In this document: in pieces, positions 1 to 11,922 of the stretch
How positions within the stretch are numbered: position 1 is the first letter of the stretch
Layout: every line of letters starts with the position of its first letter
Assembly (NCBI GenBank): GCA_022925895.1
Contig: JAKSYS010000030.1
Location: 1-64,000 of the forward strand
From: Fragilaria crotonensis
Taxonomy: Eukaryota > Bacillariophyta > Fragilariophyceae > Fragilariales > Fragilariaceae
Direction: 5' to 3'
Length of the DNA stretch: 64,000 nt
Position numbers and translations under genes: made by a program
Notes under the pieces: model-generated
What the model saw: only the letters and a program-made list of their open reading frames with translations
Database searches by the model: none
What the model was told of the DNA's origin: nothing

Positions 1-3
1 TAT

Positions 4-899
4 TGATAGATTCTGCGTGCGAGCGCGGAGTGGAGGCCAGACCATGGTTAAATCGGGCGCACGCCAGACCGGGGTCGCAGGCAGGTGGTGACGTCACGGT
101 GACGGTATCGGTCGCTACAGTACGAACGTTGGCCGGTGCTACGGTTTCAGGACTACTGGATGCTACGCTAGCGGCAGAGGAAGCGGGAGTGCTAGTAGCA
201 AACGCGACGGTATACGCGTGGAGTCTACTGGACGGGTATACTGAGCTACGGTATGACTAGGCGTAACTACAGTACATGTAGACGTAGACACAGTGCTAGT
301 AGGCGAAGCAACTGTGCTAGTATCTGTAGGTACGATGCAAGTAGATGGTGCTACGTTGCGCGTAGGTGACACTACAGTATGTGGACGTGGGTGGAGTCCT
401 ACGGTGACGTCGGTAGCCAAGTGGGTACTAGTACACTGGCTATCGCTACAGGGGACTGAACCATGATGACGGCGGGTAAAAGTCGTCATGGTCAGTTACG
501 CTGCGAAAAATTGTACATTGTTAAAATCGGGGCCGGACTAAATATATTTACAGGTTGACAAATTTGTGAGAAAATCGTTGATCACAAGTGAGTGATCAAC
601 TTCGTTTGATGAGTGTTTCTGAGGAACACTCAGGAACACAAATGAAACGGTGCACGTCTGAAGAGTGCACGTCTGAAAAGGTGTACGTCTGAAGAGGTCG
701 TACGAGGCCGAGCGTTGGGCGAGAAAATGGTCGTTTATGCAACGAACGACATGAAAACGATCGTTACAATTTCCGAGTGGGATATGATTCCCGTACGACA
801 GTAACGATACGACGTATACTGTTTACTAGCCTAATGTGAAGTGTCGCACTGAATAATGTAGATAGTAAAATACGTAGGAGCGGTACTAAAAGTCTGTCA
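4..899 (-). repeat. 3' LTR of the Copia element (left copy)
   Basis: Matches 11023-11922 almost base for base. Its outer edge lies three bases from the window start, so the left flank cannot be judged fully. It holds a CRE-like palindrome TGACGTCA at 89-96 and three near-identical units with an ACGT core around 650-696. Confidence 0.95.
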
Positions 900-911
900 C
901 CCTCTTGAATC
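900..911 (-). other. Polypurine tract of the Copia element
   Basis: On the minus strand the bases just before the 3' LTR read GATTCAAGAGGG, directly followed by TGACAG, the LTR start. A purine run at this place primes plus-strand DNA synthesis in LTR elements and confirms the inner LTR boundary. Confidence 0.75.
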
Positions 912-1527
912 AGATCTCCGTAGAAATTGGTGATGGAGAAAGTAGGTGATCAGGGAGTTTGCAAAAGATTTTGTCAAGGTGAGGATCAATCTTGGAGGAT
1001 GTCTGAGTTTTGGTTAGGATGTCAGCAAGTTGAGAGTCACAAGGGATCCAATAGAGTTGATGAGTACCATCTTGTTGGCCTTGGCGGACAAAGTGAAAGC
1101 GTCTTTCAATGTGGCGAGTTTTGCGAGTTAGTTTGCCATTCTTGGCAATTTGAACAGTTGCTTCATTGTCAATCATAAGGACAGATGGGATTGTAGGTAA
1201 ACGTTGGGATGATTCGCGCCATTGTTTAGTGCCAAGGTATGTCATATCATATAAAAGCATTCTGATGTGGGCAGTAGCCATAGTTGCAGAACAGGCAGCC
1301 ATGTATTCAGCTTCAGAGGTTGACATTGCAATTGGGGTAGGCATTGTTGAGTTGGCTTCAATGAGAGCACCATTGTGAAAGATCATGTATCCAACAGTTG
1401 ATCTGCCAGTGTCAGGGCAATCTTGCCAGCTGGCATCAGAGAAGACAGTCAGGTCAGAGTATGGAATGCTGTGTTGGGCACAGATACTATAGATTGGGTT
1501 AGAGGTGCCATCAGGATAGAATTTCAA
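910..1527 (-). pseudogene. Copia RNase H region
   Basis: The end of the Copia polyprotein. Visible RNase H signatures are SDASWQDCPDTGRS (first catalytic Asp), the STSEAEYMAA block with the catalytic Glu, and MIDNEATVQIA with the next Asp, followed by the TRHIERRFHFVR motif typical of Copia RNase H. It ends against the polypurine tract. Part of the fossil element at 4-11922. Confidence 0.88.
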
Positions 1528-2913
1528 GGCATAGCTGGGTCGGCGTCTGAGATAGCCAAATAACCAGATAAGGGCGCGGAAGTCAAGTTCACGGGGCAGA
1601 TGCAGGCTTTTGCAAGTTTGCAGACTGCAAAAAGGATATCGGCTCGTGTGTTATATGCTAGATAAAGTAGGGTGCATACGGCTGAGCGAAACGGGAGGCG
1701 GGAATGTCTTTTCTCAATTATAGACTTGTCATGATCGGTGACAGGGCGGTTATCTTTGGTGAAGACGTAATCGGGTGGGAAGGGAGTTTCGCGTTCAGGG
1801 AATTCGGAATCTGGGTCATAACGTTGGAGAGCGTTTAAGACATAACGGTGTTGGTCTAGAGTGTAAGTGGAATCTTTGTGGCGGTGGATGCGCATTTGCA
1901 GGAACCATTGTGCAGGACCAAGGAATTTCACGTCAAAGCGGTTGCGGACGGAATCTTCGAAAGATTTCTCGATGGAATCATTGCTTCCAACATAAAGCAT
2001 GTCATCAACGAAGAATAGGAGGCGAAGCCATTGGTTGTGTTTGTCATAGTAAACAAAATAGGATGGTTCTGCTTGGGATTGAATGAATCCTTGAGAGTAA
2101 AGCCATTCAGAGAATTCAATGTTCCAATATTTGCCTGAGTAGACAAGGCCATAGATTCCTTTGTCAAGAAGAAGTGGGACTCCAAAGTATTTGGCATATT
2201 CTGGGAAGTGGTAAGCAAGGTAAAGTGGCAGGATCACAAAGTGACGTCCAATAACTTTGGCTTGAAGATAGGCTCCAATGAAGTCAGCACCTTTAAGGAT
2301 GCGGCGGAAAGCACAGGTTTTGGATATGAGGAGCTTGACCCTCTTGAAGATGCACAGGGTGACCATGTGTCTTCAAAAGGTTGAGGGATCTCAATTGGGA
2401 TAGTGTTAGATTTATTTACTTTCTTGGTGTTTTCTCTCTTTGTTTGAGTAGTTGTTGCTGGTACTTTGCTTTAGTTTTCTTGATTCTTCTCTTTTCCATG
2501 TCGCCGCGTGCAACAAGGCGGGCTTTGAGTTTGTCAAGTTTGCCAGATGCTGTTTGCTTTGCTTTGAGCACAAGTTTAACTGGGATAATCAATTCATCTA
2601 CATGGGGTTTCTGGCCAAGGATGAAGGTACCATGATCAATGAGGTTCTTGATTTCCATTTTGATTGCATGAAGCCAGGCAGAGCGGATGTCATCATCAAG
2701 TTTGAGGACAGCTTGAAAGGATTGGGGTTCTGGCAAGTATTTATCAACAGGATCATCATTTTCTGTGGATGTGTCAGCAGAGGCATCAAGGGTAAGCATG
2801 GCAGTGTGGATAGGGTCAATGGATGGTAGTGATTCAGCACATTCTTGGAAGTAAAGTGTCATCTCTTTCTGAAGGGGTGTGTGTCTCTTCTGGTGATGAG
2901 TGAGGTTGAGCAA
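1524..2913 (-). pseudogene. Copia reverse transcriptase region
   Basis: RVT_2-type polymerase. The N-terminal part shows the WLHAIKMEIKNL and KARLVARGD blocks that open Copia polymerases. Further along, FVDDMLYVG is the catalytic Asp-Asp box, followed by a conserved palm and thumb region. Not open as one frame, consistent with a dead copy. Confidence 0.88.
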
Positions 2914-3325
2914 TTGAGGTGCAGGTGGTGTTGGACCAGGTTGTAGATCATCATCATCAGTGTCATCATCATTGTCAATAGTCTCAATGGGAAGGGATGC
3001 TTATCATTGTTAGTGGGTTCTTCAATGAAGGAAGAGGATTGATTCCAAGGTTGGCAACAGATCCAGTTTGGTGAATGATGGTGGGTTCTGAATTCTCAAC
3101 ATTTTCAAGTCCATTAGGGTCCATGTGGGAGCGGATGGGAATGGCTCCAGCAAAGGGTTTGGAGTCAAAAGCAAGGGCAGAGCTGAAATCTTCATCAAAA
3201 TAAGCGTCACGGGTTGTGATAATTCGTTGAGGATGGTCTGGGAATAGACAAGCCAGCCAGCAGAGTTTTCAGGGAATCCAATAAAGTTCCACGGGATGCG
3301 CGTTGGAGCTGTTGTTTATAAGTGA

Positions 3326-4726
3326 TTAACTTGTTCCGAAAGGTCGGTTCGTAACGTTTGAAATAGACTGGGCATCCAAATACGCGGAAGTTGATGAGGC
3401 TGGGTTTTCGCCATAACTATAGTGGAAGGGAGTTGTAGGATTTCCATCTTGATCAGTAACATTCTTTGCAGGGCAAGCATTGACAATTTGGACTGCATAG
3501 GCATGAGCATGGTGAAAGAAGGCACCTCCAAGTCTGGCAGTGTTGAGCAGAGTGTTTGCAATGTTGTGGACTTCTCTCCATTTGGCTTCACAAATTCCAT
3601 TCATTTCTTGATGTTCAGGGGCTGCAGCTTCAACTTTGATTCCAAGATTGGTGCAAGTTGAGATAAATTTGGCAGAAGTAAATGCTGTTCCAGCATCAGT
3701 GCGGATAAAGCGGACAGATTGGGTGCGGCCAAGTTCTGATTGTGTGAGCCAAGATTGCAGGGCAGTGAGAATGGATAAGGTGCTTTCAGTGGGTAGTCCA
3801 ATCCAACCAGTTAGTTTGCCAGGAGTTGTCACAATGAAAAGGTAAGCAGAATAGTTAGTGCTAGTTGTCAGGCCAAAGCGGAATGGGTTTCTTAGAAGGT
3901 CAAGGTGAAGTTGATGGAATGGTTCTGAACCTTGGCGGAGTGGGACTTTGCTTCTGGCGCGTTTTTGGCTGATTGAAATTCTGATTGGCCAAGTTTGAGT
4001 GTCAGTGGCTGGTGACAAAATGTGATCATTCCAAACATGGTGAAGGGATCCAGTCATAAGATTGCGGAAATTACGATGTGCAAGGCGACGGGATGTGATC
4101 TCAAGTGGCAAGGTTGCAGTGGGTTGGTCTGGGTTTGGATTGGTTGAAGTGTCCAAGTGTTGCTCAAAAGTGATGGCAGGTGAGTTTGAAGTGTCATCAG
4201 AAGTTGGATTGGGTTGGGAAGTCATGGAGAAAGCGTGTTCAGAGGGTAGTTCTTGAAGGATGGTTGGCCATGTGTATGTTGAGTTGTTGGGAAAACGGAT
4301 TGTGGTTGCTCTGTTCTGGATGATGACTGTGAAGTTTTGGGTGGCAGAGATGGCAGTCAGGGAAAGCAGACGGTGACTAAGACCTTCAATGTAGTAAACA
4401 TCAGCAAGACCAAGGATAGCTTTCTGTCCTTCTGTGGTTGTAAAGAAACAGTCAGTTGTGCCTTTGAAAGTGGATATCTTGGTGGTTCCATCAGCAAGGG
4501 AAACAGGTACATGGCAGGGTTCAACATCATGGAGATCACTGAAAACAGGAGTGTAGTGACTTGTGGCACCACTGTCAGGGAGCCAATTATCAAGATCTGG
4601 TGGTCCAAAGCGCTGATATGTAGACATGGGATCATCTGGGAAATATTCAATTGCATCAGTGCTGGGAGGTGAGTGTGACATGGAGGGTACAAAATCATTG
4701 TCAGTCAGTGATGGGTTGATTTCCAT
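3326..4726 (-). pseudogene. Copia protease and integrase region
   Basis: Residues near the start read LPDSGATSHY, the aspartic protease active site of Copia. Downstream is a His/Cys zinc-binding stretch and then the integrase core: HLDLLRNP (first Asp), IRTDAGTAF (second Asp) and the HQEMNGICEAKWR block (Glu). This order, protease then integrase ahead of the polymerase, defines Copia. Part of the element at 4-11922. Confidence 0.88.
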
Positions 4727-6527
4727 TTGGGCAAGTTGGTATCAGGCCAGATTGTTGGTGGTCCATTGTTAAAGACAGGGTTGGTGTTTGATGAAGCAAG
4801 GAAGGCTTGATGGTAATGAGTTGTTTCAGCATGAGGTGAAGATGAATCAGTGACAAAATAAGCTCTGTGATTTCTGGGAGCAGTGTTCTCATTATTGGTT
4901 GGTGATCTTGGGTTTCCTCCATTTCTGTTATTGGTGTTCTGAGGTCTGTTAGTTGCAGTTGGGCATTGCCTTGCATAGTGACCAGTTCTTCCACAATTGT
5001 TACAAACTATGTTGGTGGCATTATTGGGTGAAGGATTTGGCCGAAATGGGGTGGAATTGCTCTGCGGTCGACGCTGGTTATTGGAATTTGATGAGGTTGG
5101 TCGCAAGGGCGGTCGGTTGCCATGAGTCGGTCTAGGTGGCGGAGCGTTGCGACGATTGTTTTGGTGATTGTTCGGACGGTTTGAATGCTGATTTTGGTTG
5201 CTCTGGGGTCTGATTGGTGGCCGATTGCTGCTGCTGTTTTGTTGGGTATAAGGTCGCAAAATTGAGCTGAGAGCTTGATGTTGTCGCGGGGTGAATTGTT
5301 TCTGGAAAGTCGGACGATGGGTGGGACGATGGAATTGTTGACGGGCAGCATTGGCATGTTGGTTATAATTGCGTTGATTTTGTGATGGCAAAGTTAGGCC
5401 GCGGGATTCGTCAATATTCAAAAGATGGCTCTCAAGTTCGGAGAAAGCGGGCAATTCTTCATCGTTAAGTTCGGCTCTGCGGAGGTCGGCATCAAAACGT
5501 TGGTAAGAGGCAGCATAAAAATGGTGATTGCTTCCACCGCGAATGGCTCTTTTAATAAGATCTGCGTCAGTATTGGGAATGCCGGCGTGGTAGCAATCGC
5601 GCGTCAAAACTCGGATGCGATTCAAATAGGAGGTTGCAACTTCATTGTGGCCTTGTTTGATTGAATAAAAGGCTTCTCTTGTGCGTTCAACATGATCTGG
5701 GGTAAGCGGGCACAATGTCGGCGGAGAGTAAAGATTGCAGTTCTGGCATCTGGTGGGCCATCAATAATGTGTTTCTGGCAAGGGTCACAAACATGTGTAA
5801 AGATTAGGTTGTAAATTGCAGTGCCAATGAAGGGATGGGAGTAGGAAATCTGTTTGGGCCAAAGATCAAAGACTTGGCGTGTCCAGGGAGAGATGTTACA
5901 AACGATGCGGAGGTTATCCATGAAGGCATTGAATTGTCGGCGTCGGGCGACAAGATCGGTTGGATAAGAAAGTTTGCGGAGATTGGCATTTTTGGCATAT
6001 TTCAAAAGGGTTTTAGTTAAATCTTCAATGGGTGGATAAGTGAAGTCAGTTCTGGTTGAAGAAGTTAGTGCATCTGGGGATTGCAAAGGGATCTGAGGAG
6101 GGTCATCCTGTTGGTCTTCATTGTCTTCATCATCAGTAAAGAATGTTTCATGAATTGGAGGGTAGGCAAAAGTTGGATGCTTTGCAGGTTTGTCCTTTGC
6201 TGCAGGTTTGGAAGGATTGTCTGTCTTTGGTGAAGAGGATGTTTCAATTTGGGTGTCTGGTTGCACAGATTTTGGAGACAGAATTTGTGTTACAGTTCGT
6301 GAAAGGCGTTTCAAAGGGTTTTCGGCAGGTGTGTCAATTTCTTGAGCTTGGACGTCAGAAGATGGCTGATTTGCATCAATATTTGGCGTTTCGTGTCGGG
6401 AAATGTCAGTTTCGGAAGAATTGTCAGAAGTATCTGGATCTGCAGTTTCTGGTTCAATTTCAGGGGGGATTTTCTTCTTGAAGAGACGATCTACGGGTGC
6501 GGACAACCATAAGGGCTGTGTGTTCAC
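4705..6527 (-). pseudogene. Copia gag region with CCHC zinc knuckle
   Basis: Gag of the element. The first part is acidic and Pro/Ser-rich. A UBN2-like capsid region follows, with helical blocks such as REAFYSIKQGHNEV and LNRIRVLTRDCYHAG. A long Asn/Gln/Pro/Arg-rich tail then carries CNNCGRTGHYARQC, a CX2CX4HX4C nucleic-acid-binding knuckle. Part of the fossil at 4-11922. Confidence 0.82.
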
Positions 6528-6677
6528 AAAAAGATGATTCTTGTTTGTCCAATTGAAATCTTACTACATTACAATTACTGCTGTCCATTCTTGTAGCATT
6601 TACACCAATGTGTCTGTACAGGCAAGAAGGATCAGGTAAGTTGCAAGTAGTAACCTGGTTGTTAAAGAGACTAGTGT

Positions 6678-8077
6678 TCACACCAGACTCACCAGGGGGG
6701 GGTTGCTCAAGATATTGGGTTCAGAGTCTTTGATGAAGGGATATTCAGGATGATTGTGTTGTTGCCAATAGTATGAAAATGGATTGTGAGTGATTTGAGA
6801 CAATGGGTTGTTGAGGGCATTCTCAAGGTGTGGGAGAGCCCAGGATCCATAAACATCGGTGGATCCACGTTTTGTAGTAATCACTTGGATGAGGCGAGTT
6901 GCAAGAGACAAGGGAATGGTTTTGGGATCATCAATGACATGATAAACAGGGTTTGGTTGGCGCCAAAGTTGGCTAGGATTATTGGGACAAGTCCAGGGAT
7001 TGGCAGCATAACAGGTGTTCATTGGAATGCAGGCTTGGTCACTGAAGAGCTGTTGGACTGTTGTGGTTGTGTAGGGTTTGATGGTCCCATTGTGTTGATG
7101 AAAGATGATTGGTTTGTTCTCCTTGTTGTAGGTAATAGGGAAAGTATGAGCACTTTGCAATGGAATAGGAAGCTCAGTTGGGGATCCTGGAGTGTAAGAA
7201 GGAGTTGACTGATGCTCTTGGGTGTTGCCTTGGTAGATAAGGACTTTGATTGGCAAGGGTGTTTGAGGTAGGACACATTGAGGGTCAGTGACATTGATGT
7301 TGGAAACAACTCTGAACATGGTGTATTCATGATCTGGCAGGAAATCAATGGAATGGTTGATGGTATCTGTCTTGATGGGGTCAAAGTTGGACTTAAGGGT
7401 TGCATAATCACAGTTTCCAATTGGGATGGTGAAGTTCTGAAGATCATTGGAAGTGAGCGGACGGCAGATGACAAAGTTGACGGCAATAGCAGTGGCTTTT
7501 GAATGCATGATTGATAACTGTTCAGGTGTAGGGATGTGGCCATTGGGAAGGCTGAGCAATTGTGATTCATGAGAAGATCAACAGGAGGAAGGGAACCAAT
7601 GTAGATGTTTGAGGGTTGCAAATGTAAGTCATCTCCAGTTGTGAGTTTGGCAGTCAAAGTTGCATGTTGGCGGAGTGTTGCTGAGATTAAGACACGGGCA
7701 ACATGGGAAGCAGATGGAGATATTCCAGTTGTAGGTTCTCCAAAACCGTTGACAAGCGGTGAATGAGTGAATGCAATGAGGGATGCAGAGTCCAAATGTG
7801 CAGGGGTTTGAATATGGGAAGTCCTGGTGCTGTCCAAAGTGGTATCATAGGGACTGGGAGTCAATTGCTGATCTTGGAAGAATTTGATAATGAATCGCGG
7901 GACATCTCTGAAGTTACTTCGGTTCGGGAAAAGTCGTAGAGCGGTCGCAAAAGTTGGGATATTGCGAATGATATCAGCAAGTTCAGGGGTTGGTGAGGGC
8001 ATGAAGATGTTTGTCCCTGAATATAAATGTGGATGAGGTACATCATTTTGAAGGCATAAAGGATGGATAGGGAGCAT
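6678..8077 (-). pseudogene. Unknown reading frames upstream of gag, part 1
   Basis: Two overlapping minus-strand frames (6678-7559 and 7019-8077) inside the Copia element. They are Thr/Ser/Pro/Asn-rich with blocks such as SHVARVLISATLRQHA. I recognise no domain. They lie between the 5' LTR and gag, where ordinary Copia elements have only a short leader. They could be a lineage-specific gag extension, a captured gene or an older insertion. Confidence 0.5.
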
Positions 8078-8108
8078 TCATGTCCAAAGGATCCAGGTTC
8101 ATAGTCAC

Positions 8109-9062
8109 TCAAAAGGATACAAATAGTGATGGGGTGCCATTAGTGAGTTGAGATCTGTGCTCAGAAGAAAGATTGTCCATGACCAAATTGGTTGTTCTGT
8201 TGAAAGTGTGTTGGATGCATTGAATGAATTCCTCTTGATTGGGGTCTTTGTCAGATCCAGCAATGAGAATGGGATAAAGGTTGCACATCAGGTGGCGAAG
8301 ATGTTCGGTCGTCAAGTCGCGAATGCATTGTTTGGTGACTGGATTTGACTGAATATAACGTAGGCAGAAGCTTGCAGCTGTGATACTTGAATCAACACAT
8401 GTTGGAAGGTTGCACATGGTGATTGGCCCATTGATATCATCTTGAAGAGTTGCATCAGCATAGAAAAGAAGTGAGGCATGTGGATTGGTTCTGGAATCCA
8501 AATCAGAATGGTGTTGCAAAAAGGGGACATGATGGATTGGGTCCAAGACATTGTCTTCAGGGCAAGGGGTGTGCAGTTTGTCAAGGCGATATGGAAGCTC
8601 CAAAGTTTCATCATCATCAGATAGTTCAAGAAATGCTGTGATTCCAGTTGATGTGGAAAGGCAATCAAAGGTACTGTCATTGCTGCTGCTCAAATTGGAA
8701 AACAAGGGACTGAAAAGTTCTGAATTGAGACTGATTGCTGGAGAAGGTGGTGCATCAAGATTCCTAGGTCCAGAGGTGTTGAAGGTTTTCAAATAATTGA
8801 TCTGACATGATTGGGTTCTGTTTTTGCTTGAAGGAGTTGAAGGGGTATCAGTTTCATCATCATCAATTGAAATGGTGAATGGGATTGCAGCATTGATAGG
8901 TGGCTTGACATAAAAAGGGTTGGCAACATTGATGGGAGTTGCAAATTGCTTGGACTTGGTTGGGGGTAGAGGCCTTGCTGGTCTTGGAATATTTTTCGTC
9001 ATTTTTGCATTTTTGGTAGCTTTTCTGGTTGTCATCCTGTCCATGAGAGTTAGGGAATCCAA
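8109..9062 (-). pseudogene. Unknown reading frame upstream of gag, part 2
   Basis: A 317-residue frame with a basic start (Lys/Arg and Pro), a Ser/Asp-rich middle and a mixed C-terminal half containing SFCLRYIQSNPVTKQC and FIQCIQHTFNRTTN. No family recognised. It follows the next upstream frame in the same direction and belongs to the extra block of the Copia element. Confidence 0.5.
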
Positions 9063-9509
9063 AGTTTTAACTGTGAAGGAATCTGGGATAAATGAGCTGG
9101 TGTCTGTGCTGTCATCATTGTCTGAGGAATCTGGGACTGAGTAGGAGAGTTTTGAATCATTGGGAGTGCATCAAGTTGTTTTGGAGATTCCTTTTGTCGC
9201 CGTTGCTTTGTTCTTCAACTTCAACGTCAATGGGAACTTTTGTGCTTTGGTGGGCAGTGTCTGATCGCGAACGGAAAGGCATAATTGTTTGGGACACGGG
9301 CAGTAGATGGAGAAGACACTTGAAGCATTAACTACGTCACTATCGTCGTCGTCATCGTCATCCATATCGTCATCGCGATAAATGTTGGTCGTGGAGCGCG
9401 CTGGAATGTCGTCAGACGCGTCAGTCATTTCGTCATCGTCCACGGGATCGCCGTTGTAATTAGGAACACGAGCATGGCCGTTAGGTTGGTCACGAGTGGA
9501 CGTTGGTAA

Positions 9510-10283
9510 TTAGGAGAGGGACGTCAGAAGGCGGGGTTGGCGCGCGGGACGGATAGGCGTGGGTAGGATTTCAAAACCGGTCGGACGCAAGATGACGTTT
9601 GCGTTATGGGGAAAAATATGGACGGACGGGCTGCCAAATGTCGCAGCTGCAGTACTGAAAGAGATCTGTACGATCGTCGTAGAAAGGTCATTGGCAGTTC
9701 GGCGCGGGGGTCCAATGTGTCCCAAGTCCAGGACTCTTGGGAGCTGATGGTGCGAATCACCACGATCATGGTCGTGGTCGGAAATTGGGAAATGGGGGTT
9801 CGCCATGGGGTCGTTTTGAGCGGCGATATCTCCGGATTGGTCGCTCCGATTTTCGTAAGTGGGAGCTCTTTTTGCAGGTCTTGGAGCGCCGGAGGAGTTT
9901 CTGACTTTACTTTTTGTCGTGTGAAGGTCCGAACGCCCAACGAAATTGATTTGTTGACTTCCACATTCACGAACATATTGGCGGGTTTTATAACGAATCT
10001 CTGGTTGTTTTTGCGTCTGAAAACGCATTCTTTTCGCAGGGGAAGCATCAGGGGAGGAGGCGGGGACGTCTGAGTCATCGAATTGTCGCTTCCTGGTGGA
10101 TTTTGGGCGGGTGGGAGCAGGAATCTTGCGGTCGTCGTCACTGCGAACGCTGTAGTCGTCATCTTGGTCGTCGTCGTCGACGTCGCTTTCGTCGAATACG
10201 TCTGTCTGGGGTTGGTAACTGCGAATAGGGGAAGGATGGTGAGTGCCCTGGATGTCTGGAATGTACTCCTGCTTGATTCTCAT
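9510..10283 (-). pseudogene. Unknown acidic/basic reading frame upstream of gag, part 3
   Basis: A 257-residue frame with an acidic run (DESDVDDDDQDDD), a nuclear-signal-like KSTRKRQF stretch and a Pro/Arg-rich tail. Low complexity makes the frame less certain; an overlapping frame on the same strand is also open. No family recognised. Another acidic frame lies at 9171-9443. Confidence 0.4.
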
Positions 10284-10624
10284 TACTTTATGAGTGTTTG
10301 AGCGCTCTGCAGTCGCGCTATCGATGGCCTCGGCGTTGCTAGCCGCTTCATCGTTGTCGTCGTCGTCGGTTTCGGTGGCCCTGAATGTTTTGTTGCGCCC
10401 AATAGGAGTTGTAAGGATGCCCTGGATGTATGGATGAGTCTTTGGTTGTAGTTGGTGGCGCGGGAAGACTTGTTGTTGCGCTCGGAGTTGGCGCGTTCGA
10501 TGGCCTCGGCGATGACGGCCGCTTCATCGGTGTCGGATTCGTAGGTAATTGCAGCATGAGTAGTGGGAAGCTTCTTCTTTCATTGTAGTTTGTTGATTGC
10601 CCAGTTTGGCTCTCTTAGAGCGAG

Positions 10625-11509
10625 TTAGATAGAGGGTGGGATGGGTGGGCGTAGCGGCAGGAATGTTGACATCTGCGCTGATGACGACTGGAGGCTCCGT
10701 TTCGGAGGCAAGAAAGGGGACGAGTCCTTCTTCTTCGACTTCTTGTCGGCTTTCGTAAGGTTGAAGCGAATGGTGGGCATGGTGGGTGGGGCTGAAATGC
10801 TGCTGAAAGGGCTGGGGCTGCTGTTAACTAAGTTCTTAAATATTTGTGCACTTTGAATCTGGGGAGCTCTGTTGAAAAATTCTGTTATTTTCAGTTGCTT
10901 CAGATCTGACAGTTTAGATGGAAGCATAACTGAATTCCTGAGCCTAACTAACCTGAAGGTATCAGAGTTAAAAAGGGCAGAGGACGCCTGCCTAAGTCGG
11001 TTGATTCTAGGCGAGTGAACCATGATAGATTCTGCGTGCGAGCGCGGAGTGGAGGCCAGACCATGGTTAAATCGGGCGCACGCCAGACCGGGGTCGCAGG
11101 CAGGTGGTGACGTCACGGTGACGGTATCGGTCGCTACAGTACGAACGTTGGCCGGTGCTACGGTTTCAGGACTACTGGATGCTACGCTAGCGGCAGAGGA
11201 AGCGGGAGTGCTAGTAGCAAACGCGACGGTATACGCGTGGGAGTCTACTGGACGGGTATACTGAGCTACGGTATGACTAGGCGTAACTACAGTACATGTA
11301 GACGTAGACACAGTGCTAGTAGGCGAAGCAACTGTGCTAGTATCTGTAGGTACGATGCAAGTAGATGGTGCTACGTTGCGCGTAGGTGACACTACAGTAT
11401 GTGGACGTGGGTGGAGTCCTACGGTGACGTCGGTAGCCAAGTGGGTACTAGTACACTGGCTATCGCTACAGGGGACTGAACCATGACGACGGCGGGTAAA
11501 AGTCGTCAT
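10625..11509 (-). pseudogene. Reading frame opening in the 5' LTR, with a PIP-box-like motif
   Basis: A 294-residue frame that begins in the 5' LTR with a Thr/Ser/Val-rich repeat region and leaves the LTR at 11023. Its middle holds QLKITEFF (10874-10897), which fits the PCNA-binding PIP-box pattern Q-x-x-[ILM]-x-x-F-F. A Lys-rich stretch (KADKKSKKKD) follows. Function unknown; it is part of the Copia fossil. Confidence 0.5.
11007..11022 (-). other. Candidate tRNA primer-binding site of the Copia element
   Basis: Directly inside the 5' LTR the minus strand begins TGGTTCACTCG. TGG pairs with the CCA end of a tRNA, as expected of a primer site. I could not match it to a named tRNA; it is not the common Copia initiator-Met type starting TGGTATC. 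Confidence 0.5.
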
Positions 11510-11922
11510 GGTCAGTTACGCTGCTACGAAAATTGTACATTGTTAAAATCGGTGGCCGGACTAAATATATTTACAGGTTGACAAATTTGTGAGAAAATCG
11601 TTGATCACAAGTGAGTGATCAACTTCGTTTGATGAGTGTTTTGAGGAACACTCAGGAACACAAATGAAACGGTGCACGTCTGAAGAGTGCACGTCTGAAA
11701 AGGTGTACGTCTGAAGAGGTCGTACGAGGCCGAGCGTTGGGCGAGAAAATGGTCGTTTATGCAACGAACGACATGAAAACGATCGTTACAATTTCCGAGT
11801 GGGATATGATTCCCGTACGACAGTAACGATACAACGTATACTGTTTACTAGCCTAATGTGAAGTGTCGCACTGAATAATGTAGATAGTAAAAATACGTAG
11901 GAGCGGTACTAAAAGTCTGTCA
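11023..11922 (-). repeat. 5' LTR of the Copia element (right copy)
   Basis: Partner of 4-899. Transcription of the element would start here and run leftwards. A Thr/Ser/Val-rich reading frame opens inside this LTR and runs out into the internal region. The outer edge lies 92 bp before the start codon of the SRPBCC gene, which is read in the opposite direction. Confidence 0.95.

Larger units (their letters stand above)
4..11922 (-). mobile_element. Copia-type LTR retrotransposon (CoDi-like), about 11.9 kb, broken
   Basis: An LTR element read on the minus strand. Seen: two long direct repeats that begin TG and end CA on both strands, a purine tract inside the 3' LTR, and a TGG-starting candidate primer site inside the 5' LTR. 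The domain order is gag with a CCHC zinc knuckle, protease, integrase, reverse transcriptase, RNase H. Integrase before reverse transcriptase is the Copia order. The LTRs differ at about eight places in roughly 900 positions, so the insertion is young. The coding part is open only in pieces, with roughly half a dozen breaks, so this copy looks dead. It is about twice the usual Copia length because of a block of extra reading frames between the 5' LTR and gag. Assignment to the diatom CoDi group is inference from the host and the sequence type. Confidence 0.93.

Noticed and set aside
3-260. Plus-strand frame in the LTR (also at 11022-11264)
   Set aside because: It runs antisense to the element within a repeat, has no ATG at its start and no recognisable content.
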